Positions 23,415 to 31,877 of a DNA stretch of 64,000 nt are shown here, one piece after another. Within the stretch, counting starts at the first letter, position 1; each line of letters opens with the position of its first letter. The notes under the pieces were generated by a model that was given only the letters and a program-made list of their open reading frames with translations, made no database searches and had not been told where the DNA came from. Position numbers and translations under genes: made by a program. The stretch comes from DATLGB01 sp964242305 (GTDB lineage: Bacteria > Actinomycetota > Thermoleophilia > Solirubrobacterales > Solirubrobacteraceae): assembly GCA_964242305.1 (NCBI GenBank), contig CAXTBB010000021.1, positions 1-64,000 of the forward strand. The letters are read 5' to 3'.

Positions 23415-24200
23415 TCAGAGCCCGGTTTCGGCCCGGCGCAGGGACCGGAGCGCGAAGACGGCGCCGAGCACGAGGGCGGCGGCGCAGACGGCGAAGGCGA
23501 GCGCGGGACGGGCGGGGACGCCGGAGATGAAGCCGCGGCCCGCCTGCAGCAGCGCCGTCGCCGGGTTGATGGAGGCGATCGTGTGGATCCAGCCGGTGAG
23601 CAGGTTGAGCGGGAGGTAGACCGGCGCCAGGAAGAGGATGATGAACACGGGGGTCCGCAGCGCCGGCGCGGCCTGGACGGACTTGGTGCGGATGAAGGCG
23701 CCGGCGGCGAAGAGGGTCACGAACATGGCGATCAGCAGGCCGAGCCCGTAGAGGCCGACGAGGTCGAGGCCCCCGCCGTCGATGTCCATCCCGCCGATCA
23801 GCGCGGCGACGGTGACGAGCGTGGCGTTGAAGCCGAAGCGGACGCAGGCGGCGAGCGCGTAGCCGAGCAGGATGCCGGTGCGGTCGGCGGCGGCCAGGAA
23901 GATGCGCTTGGAGAAGCCGCTCTCGAAGTCGGCGGCGATCCCGATCGACCCGAAGAAGCCGCCGAAGGCCGCCGACTGGATCAGGATGAAGACGAACTGG
24001 AAGGCCGTGTAGCCGCTGGGGAAGTTGAAGCCCGGGACCGTCCCGACCGCCGACAGGCCGCCCGCGAACGAGACCAGGAAGATGAGCGGGAAGAGGATCG
24101 ACGGCAGCAGCAGCGCCGGGTTCTTGAAGGCGGCGCGCACGGAGCGCTTGGCCACCGCCATCGCGACCTCGAGGGTGGAGGCGCGGGTGCGCGGGGTCAT
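23415..24200 (-). CDS. ABC-2 type permease (DrrB-like), second subunit
   Basis: A 261-residue membrane protein with about six helices and the ABC-2 permease profile (NPALLLPSILFPLIFLVSF near the N-terminus). It is the last gene of a three-gene exporter operon. ATG 24200 overlaps the TGA of the other permease (ATGA at 24197-24200). Together with its paralogue it would form a heterodimeric pore energised by the DrrA-like ATPase, exporting a drug or lipid. It ends 4 bases from the convergent desaturase gene. Confidence 0.87.
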   Translation of the reverse strand: MTPRTRASTLEVAMAVAKRSVRAAFKNPALLLPSILFPLIFLVSFAGGLSAVGTVPGFNFPSGYTAFQFVFILIQSAAFGGFFGSIGIAADFESGFSKRIFLAAADRTGILLGYALAACVRFGFNATLVTVAALIGGMDIDGGGLDLVGLYGLGLLIAMFVTLFAAGAFIRTKSVQAAPALRTPVFIILFLAPVYLPLNLLTGWIHTIASINPATALLQAGRGFISGVPARPALAFAVCAAALVLGAVFALRSLRRAETGL

Positions 24201-24961
24201 GTCCGCGCCAGCCTCGAGCGCAGCGCGCGCGACGCGCCGAACAGCGACAGCGCGGCGATCGCCCCCGCTGCCAGGAACCCCTTCCACAGGGCGGTGCCGT
24301 CCCAGCCCGTGATGATCAGCGAGCGGATGCCCTCGACCATGTAGCTGACCGGGTTCCACGTCGCCACCGTGCGGAACCAGTCCGTCTGGATGAGTGGCCG
24401 CGGCAGGTTCAGCGAGGACAGGAAGAAGGTCACGAACAGCAGCGGGAAGAGGCCCTGAACCGCCTCGGCCGACCCCGTCTGCGCGGCCATCAGCGCGCCG
24501 ATCCCCGCGAAGCCGACGGAGACCAGCAGCGCCAGCGCGAGCAGGACGAGCACCCCGGCGGGACCGGCCTGGAAGGAGACGCCCGCGACCAGCCCGACGA
24601 TCACGAACGTCACCGACCCGATCACCGCCACCGTCAGCGCGCCCGTGAGCTCGCCGGCGAGGATCGCCACCCGCCGCAGCGGCGTCAGCTGCAAGCGGTT
24701 GATGAAGCCGGTCTCGATGTCGGTGGCCAGCTCGGTGCCCGCCGTGGTCGCGCTGAACAGGCCTGCCTGCAGGAAGCAGACCGTGAGGGCGAAGTCGAGG
24801 TAGGAGTCGGTCGGGAAGCCGGGGATCTTCGTCGCCCCCGACAGCCCGGCCGAGTTGAGCGCGAGCAGCATCAGCGGGAACAGGACGGTGGGGACGACGA
24901 GCGCCGGCTGGCGGAACGTGCGCCGCACCGATCGCCGCGCGATGAAGCCGAGGTCACGCAT
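24197..24961 (-). CDS. ABC-2 type permease (DrrB-like), first subunit
   Basis: A 254-residue membrane protein paralogous to the next gene, beginning with a short cytosolic helix (RRSVRRTFRQPALVVPTVLF) and about six membrane spans; ATDIETGFINRLQLTPL is the coupling region typical of daunorubicin-resistance permeases. The start overlaps the end of the ATPase gene by 8 bases, showing tight coupling. Substrate unknown. Confidence 0.88.
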   Translation of the reverse strand: MRDLGFIARRSVRRTFRQPALVVPTVLFPLMLLALNSAGLSGATKIPGFPTDSYLDFALTVCFLQAGLFSATTAGTELATDIETGFINRLQLTPLRRVAILAGELTGALTVAVIGSVTFVIVGLVAGVSFQAGPAGVLVLLALALLVSVGFAGIGALMAAQTGSAEAVQGLFPLLFVTFFLSSLNLPRPLIQTDWFRTVATWNPVSYMVEGIRSLIITGWDGTALWKGFLAAGAIAALSLFGASRALRSRLART

Positions 24962-25928
24962 CCTCGGCCTCGGCCTCCCCCTCCAGCGAACGCCCCGTCT
25001 CGGCCAGGAAGACGTCGTCCAGCGACGGCTCGTGCAGCGCGAGGTTGGCCACGCGGATGCCCTCGGCGTCGAGCGCGCGCACGACCTCGGCGAGCTGCGT
25101 GGAGCCGCCCTCGAGCTGCACCGCGGCGCCGTTGGAGGCGCCGGCGCCCGGCTCGCCGAAGCGCCCCAGCACCGCGGCGAGGCGATCCCGGTCCCCCGGG
25201 TCCACCGGCACGACCTCCACCGACGCCCGGCCGACGTCGGCCTTCAGCTGCTCCGGCGTCCCCTCGGCCACGATCTTGCCGTGGTCGATGATGCCGACCC
25301 GGTCGGCGAGCACGTCCGCCTCCTCCAGGTACTGCGTGGTCAGGAAGACGGTGACGCCCTCGTCGCGGGCCAGGCGCGAGACCTCGTCCCACAGCGACGT
25401 GCGCGACTGGATGTCGAGGCCCGTGGTCGGCTCGTCGAGGAACAGGATCGACGGGTGGTGGACGAGCGCGAGCGCGAGGTCGAGGCGCCGGCGCATCCCG
25501 CCCGAGTAGCCGCCCACCTTGCGGTCGGCCGCGTCCTCGAGGCCCACGCGCGCGAGCAGCTCGTCCGCGCGCGTGGCGCGCTCCACCTTCGGCATCCCGT
25601 GCAGCCCGGCCTGCAGGTCGAAGTGCTCGCGGCCGGTGAGGAAGTTGTCCAGCGCCGCCTCCTGCAGCGCGGCGCCGATGCGCTGGCGCACCTCGGGTCC
25701 TTGCGTGGCGACGTCGAACCCGGCCACGGACGCGCGCCCCGCGGTCGGCGGCAGCAGCGTCGTGAGCATCAGCACGGTGGTCGACTTGCCGGCGCCGTTG
25801 GGCCCCAGGAAGCCGTAGATCTCCCCGGGCGCCACCTTCAGGTCGATGCCGTCGACGGCCTTGATGGCGCCCTTGAACTCCCGAACCAGCCCCTCGACCT
25901 CGATGCCGCGCGGTTCATCTGCTGCCAT
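24954..25928 (-). CDS. DrrA-like ABC transporter ATPase
   Basis: A 324-residue ATPase. Walker A is GPNGAGKST near residue 44, the signature is YSGGMRRRLD, and Walker B is ILFLDEPTTGLD, followed by a switch His in FLTTQYLEEAD. The C-terminal 100 residues are the DrrA-type regulatory extension. It powers export through the two downstream permeases. CAGGCT ends 7 bases before the ATG and is a possible -10 for a leaderless operon mRNA. Confidence 0.92.
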   Translation of the reverse strand: MAADEPRGIEVEGLVREFKGAIKAVDGIDLKVAPGEIYGFLGPNGAGKSTTVLMLTTLLPPTAGRASVAGFDVATQGPEVRQRIGAALQEAALDNFLTGREHFDLQAGLHGMPKVERATRADELLARVGLEDAADRKVGGYSGGMRRRLDLALALVHHPSILFLDEPTTGLDIQSRTSLWDEVSRLARDEGVTVFLTTQYLEEADVLADRVGIIDHGKIVAEGTPEQLKADVGRASVEVVPVDPGDRDRLAAVLGRFGEPGAGASNGAAVQLEGGSTQLAEVVRALDAEGIRVANLALHEPSLDDVFLAETGRSLEGEAEAEDA

Positions 25929-25958
25929 GGCCGGCAGCCTGTCAGATGCGCCTGACGA

Positions 25959-26417
25959 TCAGCGACCGAAGCGGGAGACGAACGCCTCGGCGGCGGCCGG
26001 GATCCCCTCGATGCGCGACCGCACGTCGGCGAGGCCGGCGCGCAGCTCGGCGTCGCCCACCTCGACCGGCGACAGCGAGTCCTGCAGCTCGGTGAGGATG
26101 GACTCAGCCAGGAAGACCGCCTCGGTGGCGTCCTCCACGAAGCCCTTGACCCCGCGCGACGGCGGACCCTCCGGACGGGACGAGACCGGCGGCACGGTGA
26201 TGCCCGTCCGCTCCGCGAAGCTCGTGGCCGTCTTCTTGGCGCGCCCGTAGGCGAGCTGGACCGGGCGGAACAGCGCCTCCTCCAGACGGTCGCCGGAATC
26301 CTCGTCGAGCGCCTCGTAGGCGGCGCCCAGCGCGGCCACGGCGGTCCCCAGCTCACCCGCCGCGTCGGCGACGGAGTCGGCCAGTTCCTGGCGGGCTTCG
26401 GAGGTCACGTAGGCCAT
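25959..26417 (-). CDS. Hypothetical all-helical protein
   Basis: A 152-residue protein of unknown function. It is predicted to be largely alpha-helical and acidic, with heptad-like Ala/Leu patterns in residues 8-50 and 95-150 and no membrane segment or cysteine. No family is recognised. ATG 26417 lies 8 bases after TAGCCT, whose first three bases are the stop of the upstream ion-channel gene. It sits between that gene and the ABC exporter operon, 30 bases before the latter, without clear functional link. Confidence 0.65.
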   Translation of the reverse strand: MAYVTSEARQELADSVADAAGELGTAVAALGAAYEALDEDSGDRLEEALFRPVQLAYGRAKKTATSFAERTGITVPPVSSRPEGPPSRGVKGFVEDATEAVFLAESILTELQDSLSPVEVGDAELRAGLADVRSRIEGIPAAAEAFVSRFGR

Positions 26418-26428
26418 CGGAACCGAGG

Positions 26429-28276
26429 CTAGGACTCGGCGAGCACGACCAGCCGGTCGCCGGCCACGGGCCGGAACGTGTCCGACTTGCGCGGGTTGAC
26501 GAGCACCCGGTCGGGCTCGGCCGCGCGCCGGTAGCCGAGCGCCGTCTCCCCCCGCCGCGAGGCCGCCGCCACCAGCGTCGCGAACGTCACCTCGGCCGCG
26601 CCGGCGACGTAGGAGGTCGCCTCGCGCAGGTAGACCTCGGCGCCCTCGGCCGAGAACAGCTCGCCGAACACCGCGGCCAGGTGCGGGTTCTCGGAGATCT
26701 GGGTGATCAGCAGCGAGATCAGCTGGTCGGACACGATGACGTCGTCGACCTTGGTCACCTGCGCGAGCTCGCGGTTGCGGTCGTCGAGCATCTCCGAGAC
26801 GATCGGGACGCGCAGGCCGGCGCGCTCGGCGATGTCGCGCAGGTGCAGCAGGGCGATCAGCGTGCGGGCGTCGGCGCGCTGCGGGTCGAGGTCGTCCGAC
26901 GGCGACATCACGATCGCATGGTGGAAGCGGCCCAGGTCGAGCGCCTCCAGCGCCGAGCGCTCCGTCGTCGAGGCGCGCCGCGTCTCCACCGTCGGTCGCG
27001 AGAGCCCGTCCAGCGGCGGGACCTCGTGGTCGGCGACCACCAGCACGGAGGAGCCGGGCGCGACGTACTCGTTGAGCTCGCGCAGCACCGTCGGCACGCG
27101 GTGGTTGAAGCCGAGGATCAGCGAGTGCTGCGGGCCCTCCGCGGGAGACGACCCCTCCATCGCCGCGGCCGCGTCGACGGCTGCCGTCGACGCGGCCGCG
27201 GCGGCCAGCGCGGCGTCGTCCTCGGCGATGGCGATCACCTGCGTCCCCTCGGGGAGGACGAACCCGGGCGGCGGGTTGAGCTGCGACTCGCCGTCCACGT
27301 GCACGCCGATGACCGCGCAGTCCTCGTAGGCCAGCAGCGCGTTCGCGTAGGTGCCGCCGATCAGCGCGGGATCGGAGCGGAAGTAGATCTCCTCCCCCGC
27401 GAAGTCGAGCAGCTCCGTGTAGACGGCCGCGGCGCCCGACTGCCGGGCGGTCTGCACGATGATGCGCGCCACCGTCTCGCTCTTGTCGATCAGCGTCGCC
27501 TCGTCGCCGCCGACCAGGCGCGCCGCCTCGAGGTTCCGGGCGTCGGCGATCTCGGCGACGATGTGGTAGGCCGCCGCGCGCCGGCCCGGCCCGCGCACCA
27601 GCGCCAGGATCGTCTTGATGACGCTCGCGTCCGGCTCGTCCTCCGACGGCGACAGGACGACGATCGCCCGTGCCTCCTGCGGTGCGACGATGGACAGGTC
27701 ACGCAGGTCGATCGGGCTGCCCGTGCGGCAGACGACGCGCAGCCCGTGCAGGTCGGGGACCTTGTCGCGGATCGCGTCCTCCATCTCCACCTTGTCCTGG
27801 TCGGCGAGGATGACGACGACCGGGTCGCGCGCGCTCTCGTTGGCCAGTGCCAGCTCCCCCAGCACCGTGAAGACCGTGTTCGACCAGCCCAGGATCAGCG
27901 TGTGCCCGCTCTCCAGCACCGCCGAGCGCCCCTTGCGCAGCTCCTGCAGGCGCTGGTCGACGCTCGTGGCCAGGATGCCGATGAAGGCGCTGAAGATCAC
28001 GATGCCGCCGAAGGTGAGCACGAGCTGGAGCGCGATGAACCCGGGGCTCGACGTGTCGTCCCCGGCTACCGTCCCCGCGTCGATGACGTGCAGAAGGGCG
28101 TTGTAGAGCGCATGGACCAGGTTCTTCGTCGGGCCGAGGCTCAGCAGCAGGACCAGCACGCCGAACAGCGCGGCCAGCGCCACGACGGTCAAGCCCAGGT
28201 AGCCGATGAGCGCTGACGGACCCCGGGCCATCGACGTGTCGAAGCGGTACCGGACCCGGTCGCGGAGGCTCGCCAT
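26429..28276 (-). CDS. CASTOR/POLLUX-like ion channel protein with RCK-type domains
   Basis: A 615-residue protein related to the plant CASTOR/POLLUX channels and bacterial TrkA-N/potassium-channel proteins. Two membrane helices (about residues 23-50 and 80-105) flank a short re-entrant region. Two RCK/Rossmann modules follow, beginning with SGHTLILGWSN and HSLILGFNHR, separated by an Ala-rich linker near residue 370. It probably gates monovalent cation flux in response to a nucleotide or Ca. ATG 28276 lies 8 bases after TAAGGT (leaderless). It is divergent from, and overlapped by, the 5' end of the sulfatase gene. Confidence 0.87.
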   Translation of the reverse strand: MASLRDRVRYRFDTSMARGPSALIGYLGLTVVALAALFGVLVLLLSLGPTKNLVHALYNALLHVIDAGTVAGDDTSSPGFIALQLVLTFGGIVIFSAFIGILATSVDQRLQELRKGRSAVLESGHTLILGWSNTVFTVLGELALANESARDPVVVILADQDKVEMEDAIRDKVPDLHGLRVVCRTGSPIDLRDLSIVAPQEARAIVVLSPSEDEPDASVIKTILALVRGPGRRAAAYHIVAEIADARNLEAARLVGGDEATLIDKSETVARIIVQTARQSGAAAVYTELLDFAGEEIYFRSDPALIGGTYANALLAYEDCAVIGVHVDGESQLNPPPGFVLPEGTQVIAIAEDDAALAAAAASTAAVDAAAAMEGSSPAEGPQHSLILGFNHRVPTVLRELNEYVAPGSSVLVVADHEVPPLDGLSRPTVETRRASTTERSALEALDLGRFHHAIVMSPSDDLDPQRADARTLIALLHLRDIAERAGLRVPIVSEMLDDRNRELAQVTKVDDVIVSDQLISLLITQISENPHLAAVFGELFSAEGAEVYLREATSYVAGAAEVTFATLVAAASRRGETALGYRRAAEPDRVLVNPRKSDTFRPVAGDRLVVLAES

Positions 28277-29762
28277 CGCGCGCAACCTTATGGTCCTGGC
28301 GGTCCTGCTGGCGGGCTGCGGGACCGACCGGCCGGCGGCGAACGCCGCGCCGCGGGACCGTCCCAACGTGGTCTTCGTGCTGACCGACGACCTCACGGGC
28401 GACCTGATCCAGTACATGCCCAACGTGCAGCGCCTGCAGGCGCAGGGGACGACGTTCGACAACTACATCGTCAGCGCGTCGCTGTGCTGCCCGAGCCGGG
28501 CCAGCATCCTCACCGGCGCGCTGCCGCACAACACCGGTGTCCGCACCAACATCTTCCCCCACGGCGGGCTGTTCGCCTACCGTGCGCACCACAATTCACG
28601 GCGCACCTGGGCCCGGCGGCTCAAGCGCAACGGGTACCGCACCGGGCTGTTCGGCAAGTATCTCAACGGCTATCCGGCGGACATCGGCGGGATCCCGCCG
28701 GGGTGGACGGACTGGGCGGCCACCAACAAGGGCTACTTCGGCTTCGACTACACGCTCAACGTCGACGGGGTGCCGACGTCCTTCGGCGACGCGCCGTCGG
28801 ACTACATGACCGACGTGATCGCCATGTACGGCCTCGACGCCATCGACCAAGCCGCGACCGAGGGACGGCCGTTCGTCTTCGAGCTGGCGCCCTTCACGCC
28901 GCACCGGCCCGCGGTGCCGGCGCCGCAGGACGCCGACGCCTTCCCGGGCCTGGGGACGCCGCGACCGGCGTCCTTCAACCGGCAGCTCATCGACGCACCG
29001 CCGTGGCTGGCCAACCGCGCTGAGCGCCCGCCGAGGGTGATCGCCCACATGGACGCCCTGTACCGGCGCCGCGCCCAGTCCGTCCTCGCCATCGACGCGA
29101 TGCTCGGCCGGCTGATCGATCGCCTGGGGGACATCGGCGAGCTCGACAACACCTACGTGATCTTCAGCTCCGACAACGGATACCACATCGGCGAGCACCG
29201 GCTGCTGGCCGGCAAGCTGACCGCCTTCGACACCGACATCCGGGTGCCGCTGATCGTCCGCGGCCCCGGCGTCCCGGCCGGGCGGCACGTCGCCGCGCTG
29301 GTGCAGAACACCGACCTGGCCCCGACCTTCGAGGCGCTGGCCGGGCTGCCGCCGCGCGCGAACGTCGACGGCCGCAGCCTGGTGCCGATCCTCCACGGGG
29401 CCCGCGCCCCCGCCGACTGGCGGCAGGGGGCACTGGTCGAGCACCGCCACACGCCCGGGTCGCACGGGGACCCCGACGCCCAGACGCCGGCCAGCGGGGA
29501 CCCGCCTTCTTACGAGGCGCTGCGCGGCCCCCACTTCATCTACGTCGAGTACCGGGACGGGGAACGCGAGTACTACGACCTGCGCGCCGACCCCGAGCAG
29601 CTGCACAACGTCTACCGCTACCTGCGCCCGGAGCGGCGGGCGTCCCTTTCAACGCGCCTGGCCCGCCTGGTCAGCTGCCGGGGTGCGGAACAATGCGCGA
29701 CAGCACCTGCGTCGCCAGCAGTTGGAGCTGGACGGGATCCGCGGCCCCGTTCGCGGCGTTGA
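28236..29762 (+). CDS. Lipoprotein sulfatase (formylglycine-dependent)
   Basis: A type I arylsulfatase-family hydrolase. The FGly motif C-x-P-x-R appears as CCPSR; the metal-binding N-terminus is PNVVFVLTDDL, and FSSDNGYHIGEHRL carries the second metal/His site. A lipobox LLAGC marks it as an exported lipoprotein. GTG 28236 gives a 28-residue signal (MSKRYRTRSRR then a hydrophobic core), better than ATG 28290, which would leave only nine residues; ATG 28206 is also possible. The motif Cys must be oxidised by a formylglycine-generating enzyme. The gene overlaps the channel gene by 41 bases and the convergent reductase by 92. Confidence 0.87.
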   Translation: MSKRYRTRSRRLAIARNLMVLAVLLAGCGTDRPAANAAPRDRPNVVFVLTDDLTGDLIQYMPNVQRLQAQGTTFDNYIVSASLCCPSRASILTGALPHNTGVRTNIFPHGGLFAYRAHHNSRRTWARRLKRNGYRTGLFGKYLNGYPADIGGIPPGWTDWAATNKGYFGFDYTLNVDGVPTSFGDAPSDYMTDVIAMYGLDAIDQAATEGRPFVFELAPFTPHRPAVPAPQDADAFPGLGTPRPASFNRQLIDAPPWLANRAERPPRVIAHMDALYRRRAQSVLAIDAMLGRLIDRLGDIGELDNTYVIFSSDNGYHIGEHRLLAGKLTAFDTDIRVPLIVRGPGVPAGRHVAALVQNTDLAPTFEALAGLPPRANVDGRSLVPILHGARAPADWRQGALVEHRHTPGSHGDPDAQTPASGDPPSYEALRGPHFIYVEYRDGEREYYDLRADPEQLHNVYRYLRPERRASLSTRLARLVSCRGAEQCATAPASPAVGAGRDPRPRSRR

Positions 29763-30210
29763 CCGTCACGCCCAGCGGCGTCGGCCACCCGCGCAGGGCG
29801 TGCACGATCGAGCGCAGGGAGCTGAGCGTCGTGGCGGTGGCCTGCCAGCCGTCGGCGACCACGATCAGCCCGACGGGCCGGCCGTCGAAGTACGGGCGCG
29901 CGTCCGTGCGCAGCTCCTCGACCCAGTCGATGGCGTTCTTGACCAGGCCGGAGACGCCGCCGTGGTATCCAGGCGAGCAGACGACGATGCCGTCGGCGCG
30001 GCGGATCGCGTCGAGAAACCGGCCCACCCGCCCCGCGCGCTCGTCGGTCTCGAGCATCCCGGATCCGTAGATGGGGAAGGCGAGGTCCTCGGCGGCGAAC
30101 AGCTGCGTCTCCGCGCCGCGCGCGGCGCAGGCGTCGAGGGCCGAGCGCAGCGCCCGCTCCGACGAGGAGCCGGGACGCGTCGTGCCCCCGAGCCCGACGA
30201 CGAATGTCAC
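29671..30210 (-). CDS. NADPH-dependent FMN reductase family protein
   Basis: A 179-residue flavodoxin-fold protein. GLGGTTRPGSSSERAL is the FMN phosphate loop, and SPGYHGGVSGLVKNAIDWV is the second signature of the NADPH-dependent FMN reductase/ArsH-like family. It would reduce FMN or quinones in the cytosol. GTG 30210 overlaps the stop of the pyrophosphatase gene (GTGA), so they are coupled. Its 3' end overlaps the convergent sulfatase gene by 92 bases, one of the longest overlaps in the window. Confidence 0.87.
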   Translation of the reverse strand: MTFVVGLGGTTRPGSSSERALRSALDACAARGAETQLFAAEDLAFPIYGSGMLETDERAGRVGRFLDAIRRADGIVVCSPGYHGGVSGLVKNAIDWVEELRTDARPYFDGRPVGLIVVADGWQATATTLSSLRSIVHALRGWPTPLGVTVNAANGAADPVQLQLLATQVLSRIVPHPGS

Positions 30211-30713
30211 TCGTCCTTGGCGGCTTCGCGCTTGCGCCAGCGCTCGCGCGAGATCTCGATCTCCTCCAGCGCGTCCTCCCGCGAGTACCAGCCGTCGACC
30301 TCCACGGTCTTGCCCTCCGGCCCCTTGTAGATGGAGAAGAAGTGCTCGATCTCGTCCTGCAGGCGGTCGGGCAGGTCCTCGAGCCGGTCGAGCGTGTTCC
30401 AGTTCGGGTCGTTGCAGGGGACGCACAGGACCTTGGCGTCCTCGCCGTGGTCGTCGGTCATGCGGAACAGCGCGATCGGCTTGACCTCGATGACGCAGCC
30501 GGGGAAGGTCGGCTCGGTCACGCAGACCATCGCGTCGAGCGGGTCGTCGTCGCCGGCCCACGTCCCGGGCACGAAGCCGTAGTCGGTCGGGTAGACGACC
30601 GAGCTGAACAGGTAGCGGTCGAGCTTGATCGCCTGCAGCTCCTCGTCCCATTCGTACTTGTTGCGCGATCCCTTGGGGATCTCGACGACGATGTGGAGCG
30701 TCTCGTCGGCCAT
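30207..30713 (-). CDS. ppa: Inorganic pyrophosphatase
   Basis: A 168-residue family I soluble pyrophosphatase that hydrolyses PPi to drive biosynthesis. The signature is seen as GDDDPLDAMVCV (D-x-D-P-x-D), with YPTDYGFVPGT before it and WYSREDALEEIE near the end. ATG 30713 lies 9 bases after TACGCT on the - strand, an almost leaderless start. It is divergent from mscL across 26 bases with overlapping -10 boxes and is coupled to the FMN reductase gene downstream. Confidence 0.95.
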   Translation of the reverse strand: MADETLHIVVEIPKGSRNKYEWDEELQAIKLDRYLFSSVVYPTDYGFVPGTWAGDDDPLDAMVCVTEPTFPGCVIEVKPIALFRMTDDHGEDAKVLCVPCNDPNWNTLDRLEDLPDRLQDEIEHFFSIYKGPEGKTVEVDGWYSREDALEEIEISRERWRKREAAKDE

Positions 30714-30722
30714 CCGGACGCA

Positions 30723-30732
30723 AGCGTATCTT
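30723..30732. promoter_or_regulatory. Overlapping divergent -10 elements of ppa and mscL
   Basis: TATCTT (30727-30732, + strand) ends 7 bases before ATG 30740 of mscL. TACGCT (30728-30723, - strand) ends 9 bases before ATG 30713 of ppa. The two hexamers share two base pairs. Confidence 0.5.
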
Positions 30733-30739
30733 CCGCCCC

Positions 30740-31150
30740 ATGCTCAAGGGGTTCCGGGACTTCATCCTGCGCGGGAACGTCGTCGATCTCGCGGTCGCGG
30801 TGGTCATCGGCGCGGCCTTCGGCGCCGTCGTCACCGCGTTCGTCGAGAACATCGTGACGCCGCTGATCGCCGCCATCGTCGACAAGCCGAGCTTCGGCGA
30901 CCTGCACTTCACGATCAACAGCGCGGTGTTCGGGTACGGCAACGTGATCAACGCGCTGATCACGTTCCTGTCGATCGCCGCCGTCATCTACTTCTTCGTC
31001 GTGCAGCCGATGAACATCGTCCAGGAGCGGCTGAAGCCGGGCAAGCCCGTGGACGAGCCGACGCGCTCCTGCCCCGAGTGCCTCTCGGACATCCCCCGGG
31101 CCGCGTCGCGGTGTGCGTTCTGCACCGCCCAGGTCACGCCGGCGGCGTAG
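30740..31150 (+). CDS. mscL: Large-conductance mechanosensitive channel with C-terminal zinc ribbon
   Basis: A 136-residue MscL. The N-terminal helix (FRDFILRGNVVDLAVAVV) leads into TM1 (residues 14-40) and TM2 (about 68-92, NALITFLSIAAVIYFFVV). It opens as an emergency valve under hypo-osmotic shock. Instead of the usual helical bundle, the C-terminus has CPEC (111-114) and CAFC (125-128), a CxxC-CxxC zinc ribbon. The gene is probably leaderless (TATCTT 7 bases upstream) and overlaps the convergent TSUP gene by 17 bases. Confidence 0.94.
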   Translation: MLKGFRDFILRGNVVDLAVAVVIGAAFGAVVTAFVENIVTPLIAAIVDKPSFGDLHFTINSAVFGYGNVINALITFLSIAAVIYFFVVQPMNIVQERLKPGKPVDEPTRSCPECLSDIPRAASRCAFCTAQVTPAA

Positions 31151-31499
31151 GCCGGGGCCGGGCCAGCCGGGCGGCGACGAACAGCATCAGCAGCGCGAAG
31201 GCGACCTCGAGCGTGCGCTCGGGCAGAGCGTTGGCGAGCGCGACGCCGCCCGCCACGCCCCCGACGGCCAGCGCGCCGACGAGCAGCCCGTCGCGCCAGC
31301 GCACGTTGCCGTAGCCGGACTGCCGGGAGGCGCCCAGCAGGGAGACGGGGATGATGGCCAGCAGCGAGGTCGCCTCCGCGTCGACCTGGCTGAGGCCGAG
31401 CGCGAGGGTGAGCGCGGGGACGAACAGGATCCCGCCGCCGACGCCGAGCAGCCCGGCGACCGCGCCGGCGGCGAAGCCGATGAGGACGGCCTCGACCAT
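31134..31499 (-). CDS. TSUP/TauE-SafE permease, half-length subunit 1
   Basis: A 121-residue membrane protein with about four helices, corresponding to one half of the usual 250-residue sulfite/sulfoacetate exporter (TSUP) family. The repeat signature LLGVGGGILFVPAL is near the N-terminus. It starts immediately after the stop of a second half-length TSUP gene, so the two probably assemble as a heterodimer. The substrate (sulfite, organosulfonate or other anion) is unknown. The 3' end overlaps mscL. Confidence 0.83.
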   Translation of the reverse strand: MVEAVLIGFAAGAVAGLLGVGGGILFVPALTLALGLSQVDAEATSLLAIIPVSLLGASRQSGYGNVRWRDGLLVGALAVGGVAGGVALANALPERTLEVAFALLMLFVAARLARPRPTPPA

Positions 31500-31856
31500 T
31501 CAGACCAGCAGGCTGATCGCGACGACCACGAGCAGGACGGCGAACGCCGGGCGCAGGCGCTCCTGGGGGACGCGCTGCTGGAGCGCCGTGCCGGCCACCA
31601 CTCCGCCCAGCGCCGGGACGCCGACGAGCAGACCGTCGCCGAGATGGACGGTCCCGTAGGCCGCGCCGCTGACGGCGGCCCCGCCGGCCGCGATCAGGGC
31701 GATGGCGGCCAGTGACGTCCCGGTCGCCTCGCGCTCCCCGTAGCCGAGCCACAGCACCAGCAGCGGGACGATGACCGTCCCACCCCCGACGCCGAACAGC
31801 CCGCTGAACAGACCTGCCGCCGTCCCGATGACGGCCAGCTTTGCGGTCCTGTTCAT
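31500..31856 (-). CDS. TSUP/TauE-SafE permease, half-length subunit 2
   Basis: A 118-residue membrane protein with about four helices and the same half-repeat signature, LFGVGGGTVIVPLL. It is first in a two-gene operon with the other half; stop and start abut at 31499/31500. ATG 31856 (MNRTAKL) is preferred, with TAGTAT ending 10 bases upstream; ATG 31868 overlaps this -10 and is less likely. It is divergent from otsB. Confidence 0.82.
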   Translation of the reverse strand: MNRTAKLAVIGTAAGLFSGLFGVGGGTVIVPLLVLWLGYGEREATGTSLAAIALIAAGGAAVSGAAYGTVHLGDGLLVGVPALGGVVAGTALQQRVPQERLRPAFAVLLVVVAISLLV

Positions 31857-31865
31857 GAGGGCGGG

Positions 31866-31872
31866 CATACTA
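31866..31872. promoter_or_regulatory. Overlapping divergent -10 elements (TSUP and otsB)
   Basis: TAGTAT on the - strand (31872-31867) ends 10 bases before ATG 31856. CATACT on the + strand (31866-31871) ends 6 bases before GTG 31878. The arrangement repeats the one at 7496-7502. Confidence 0.45.
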
Positions 31873-31877
31873 GGCGC

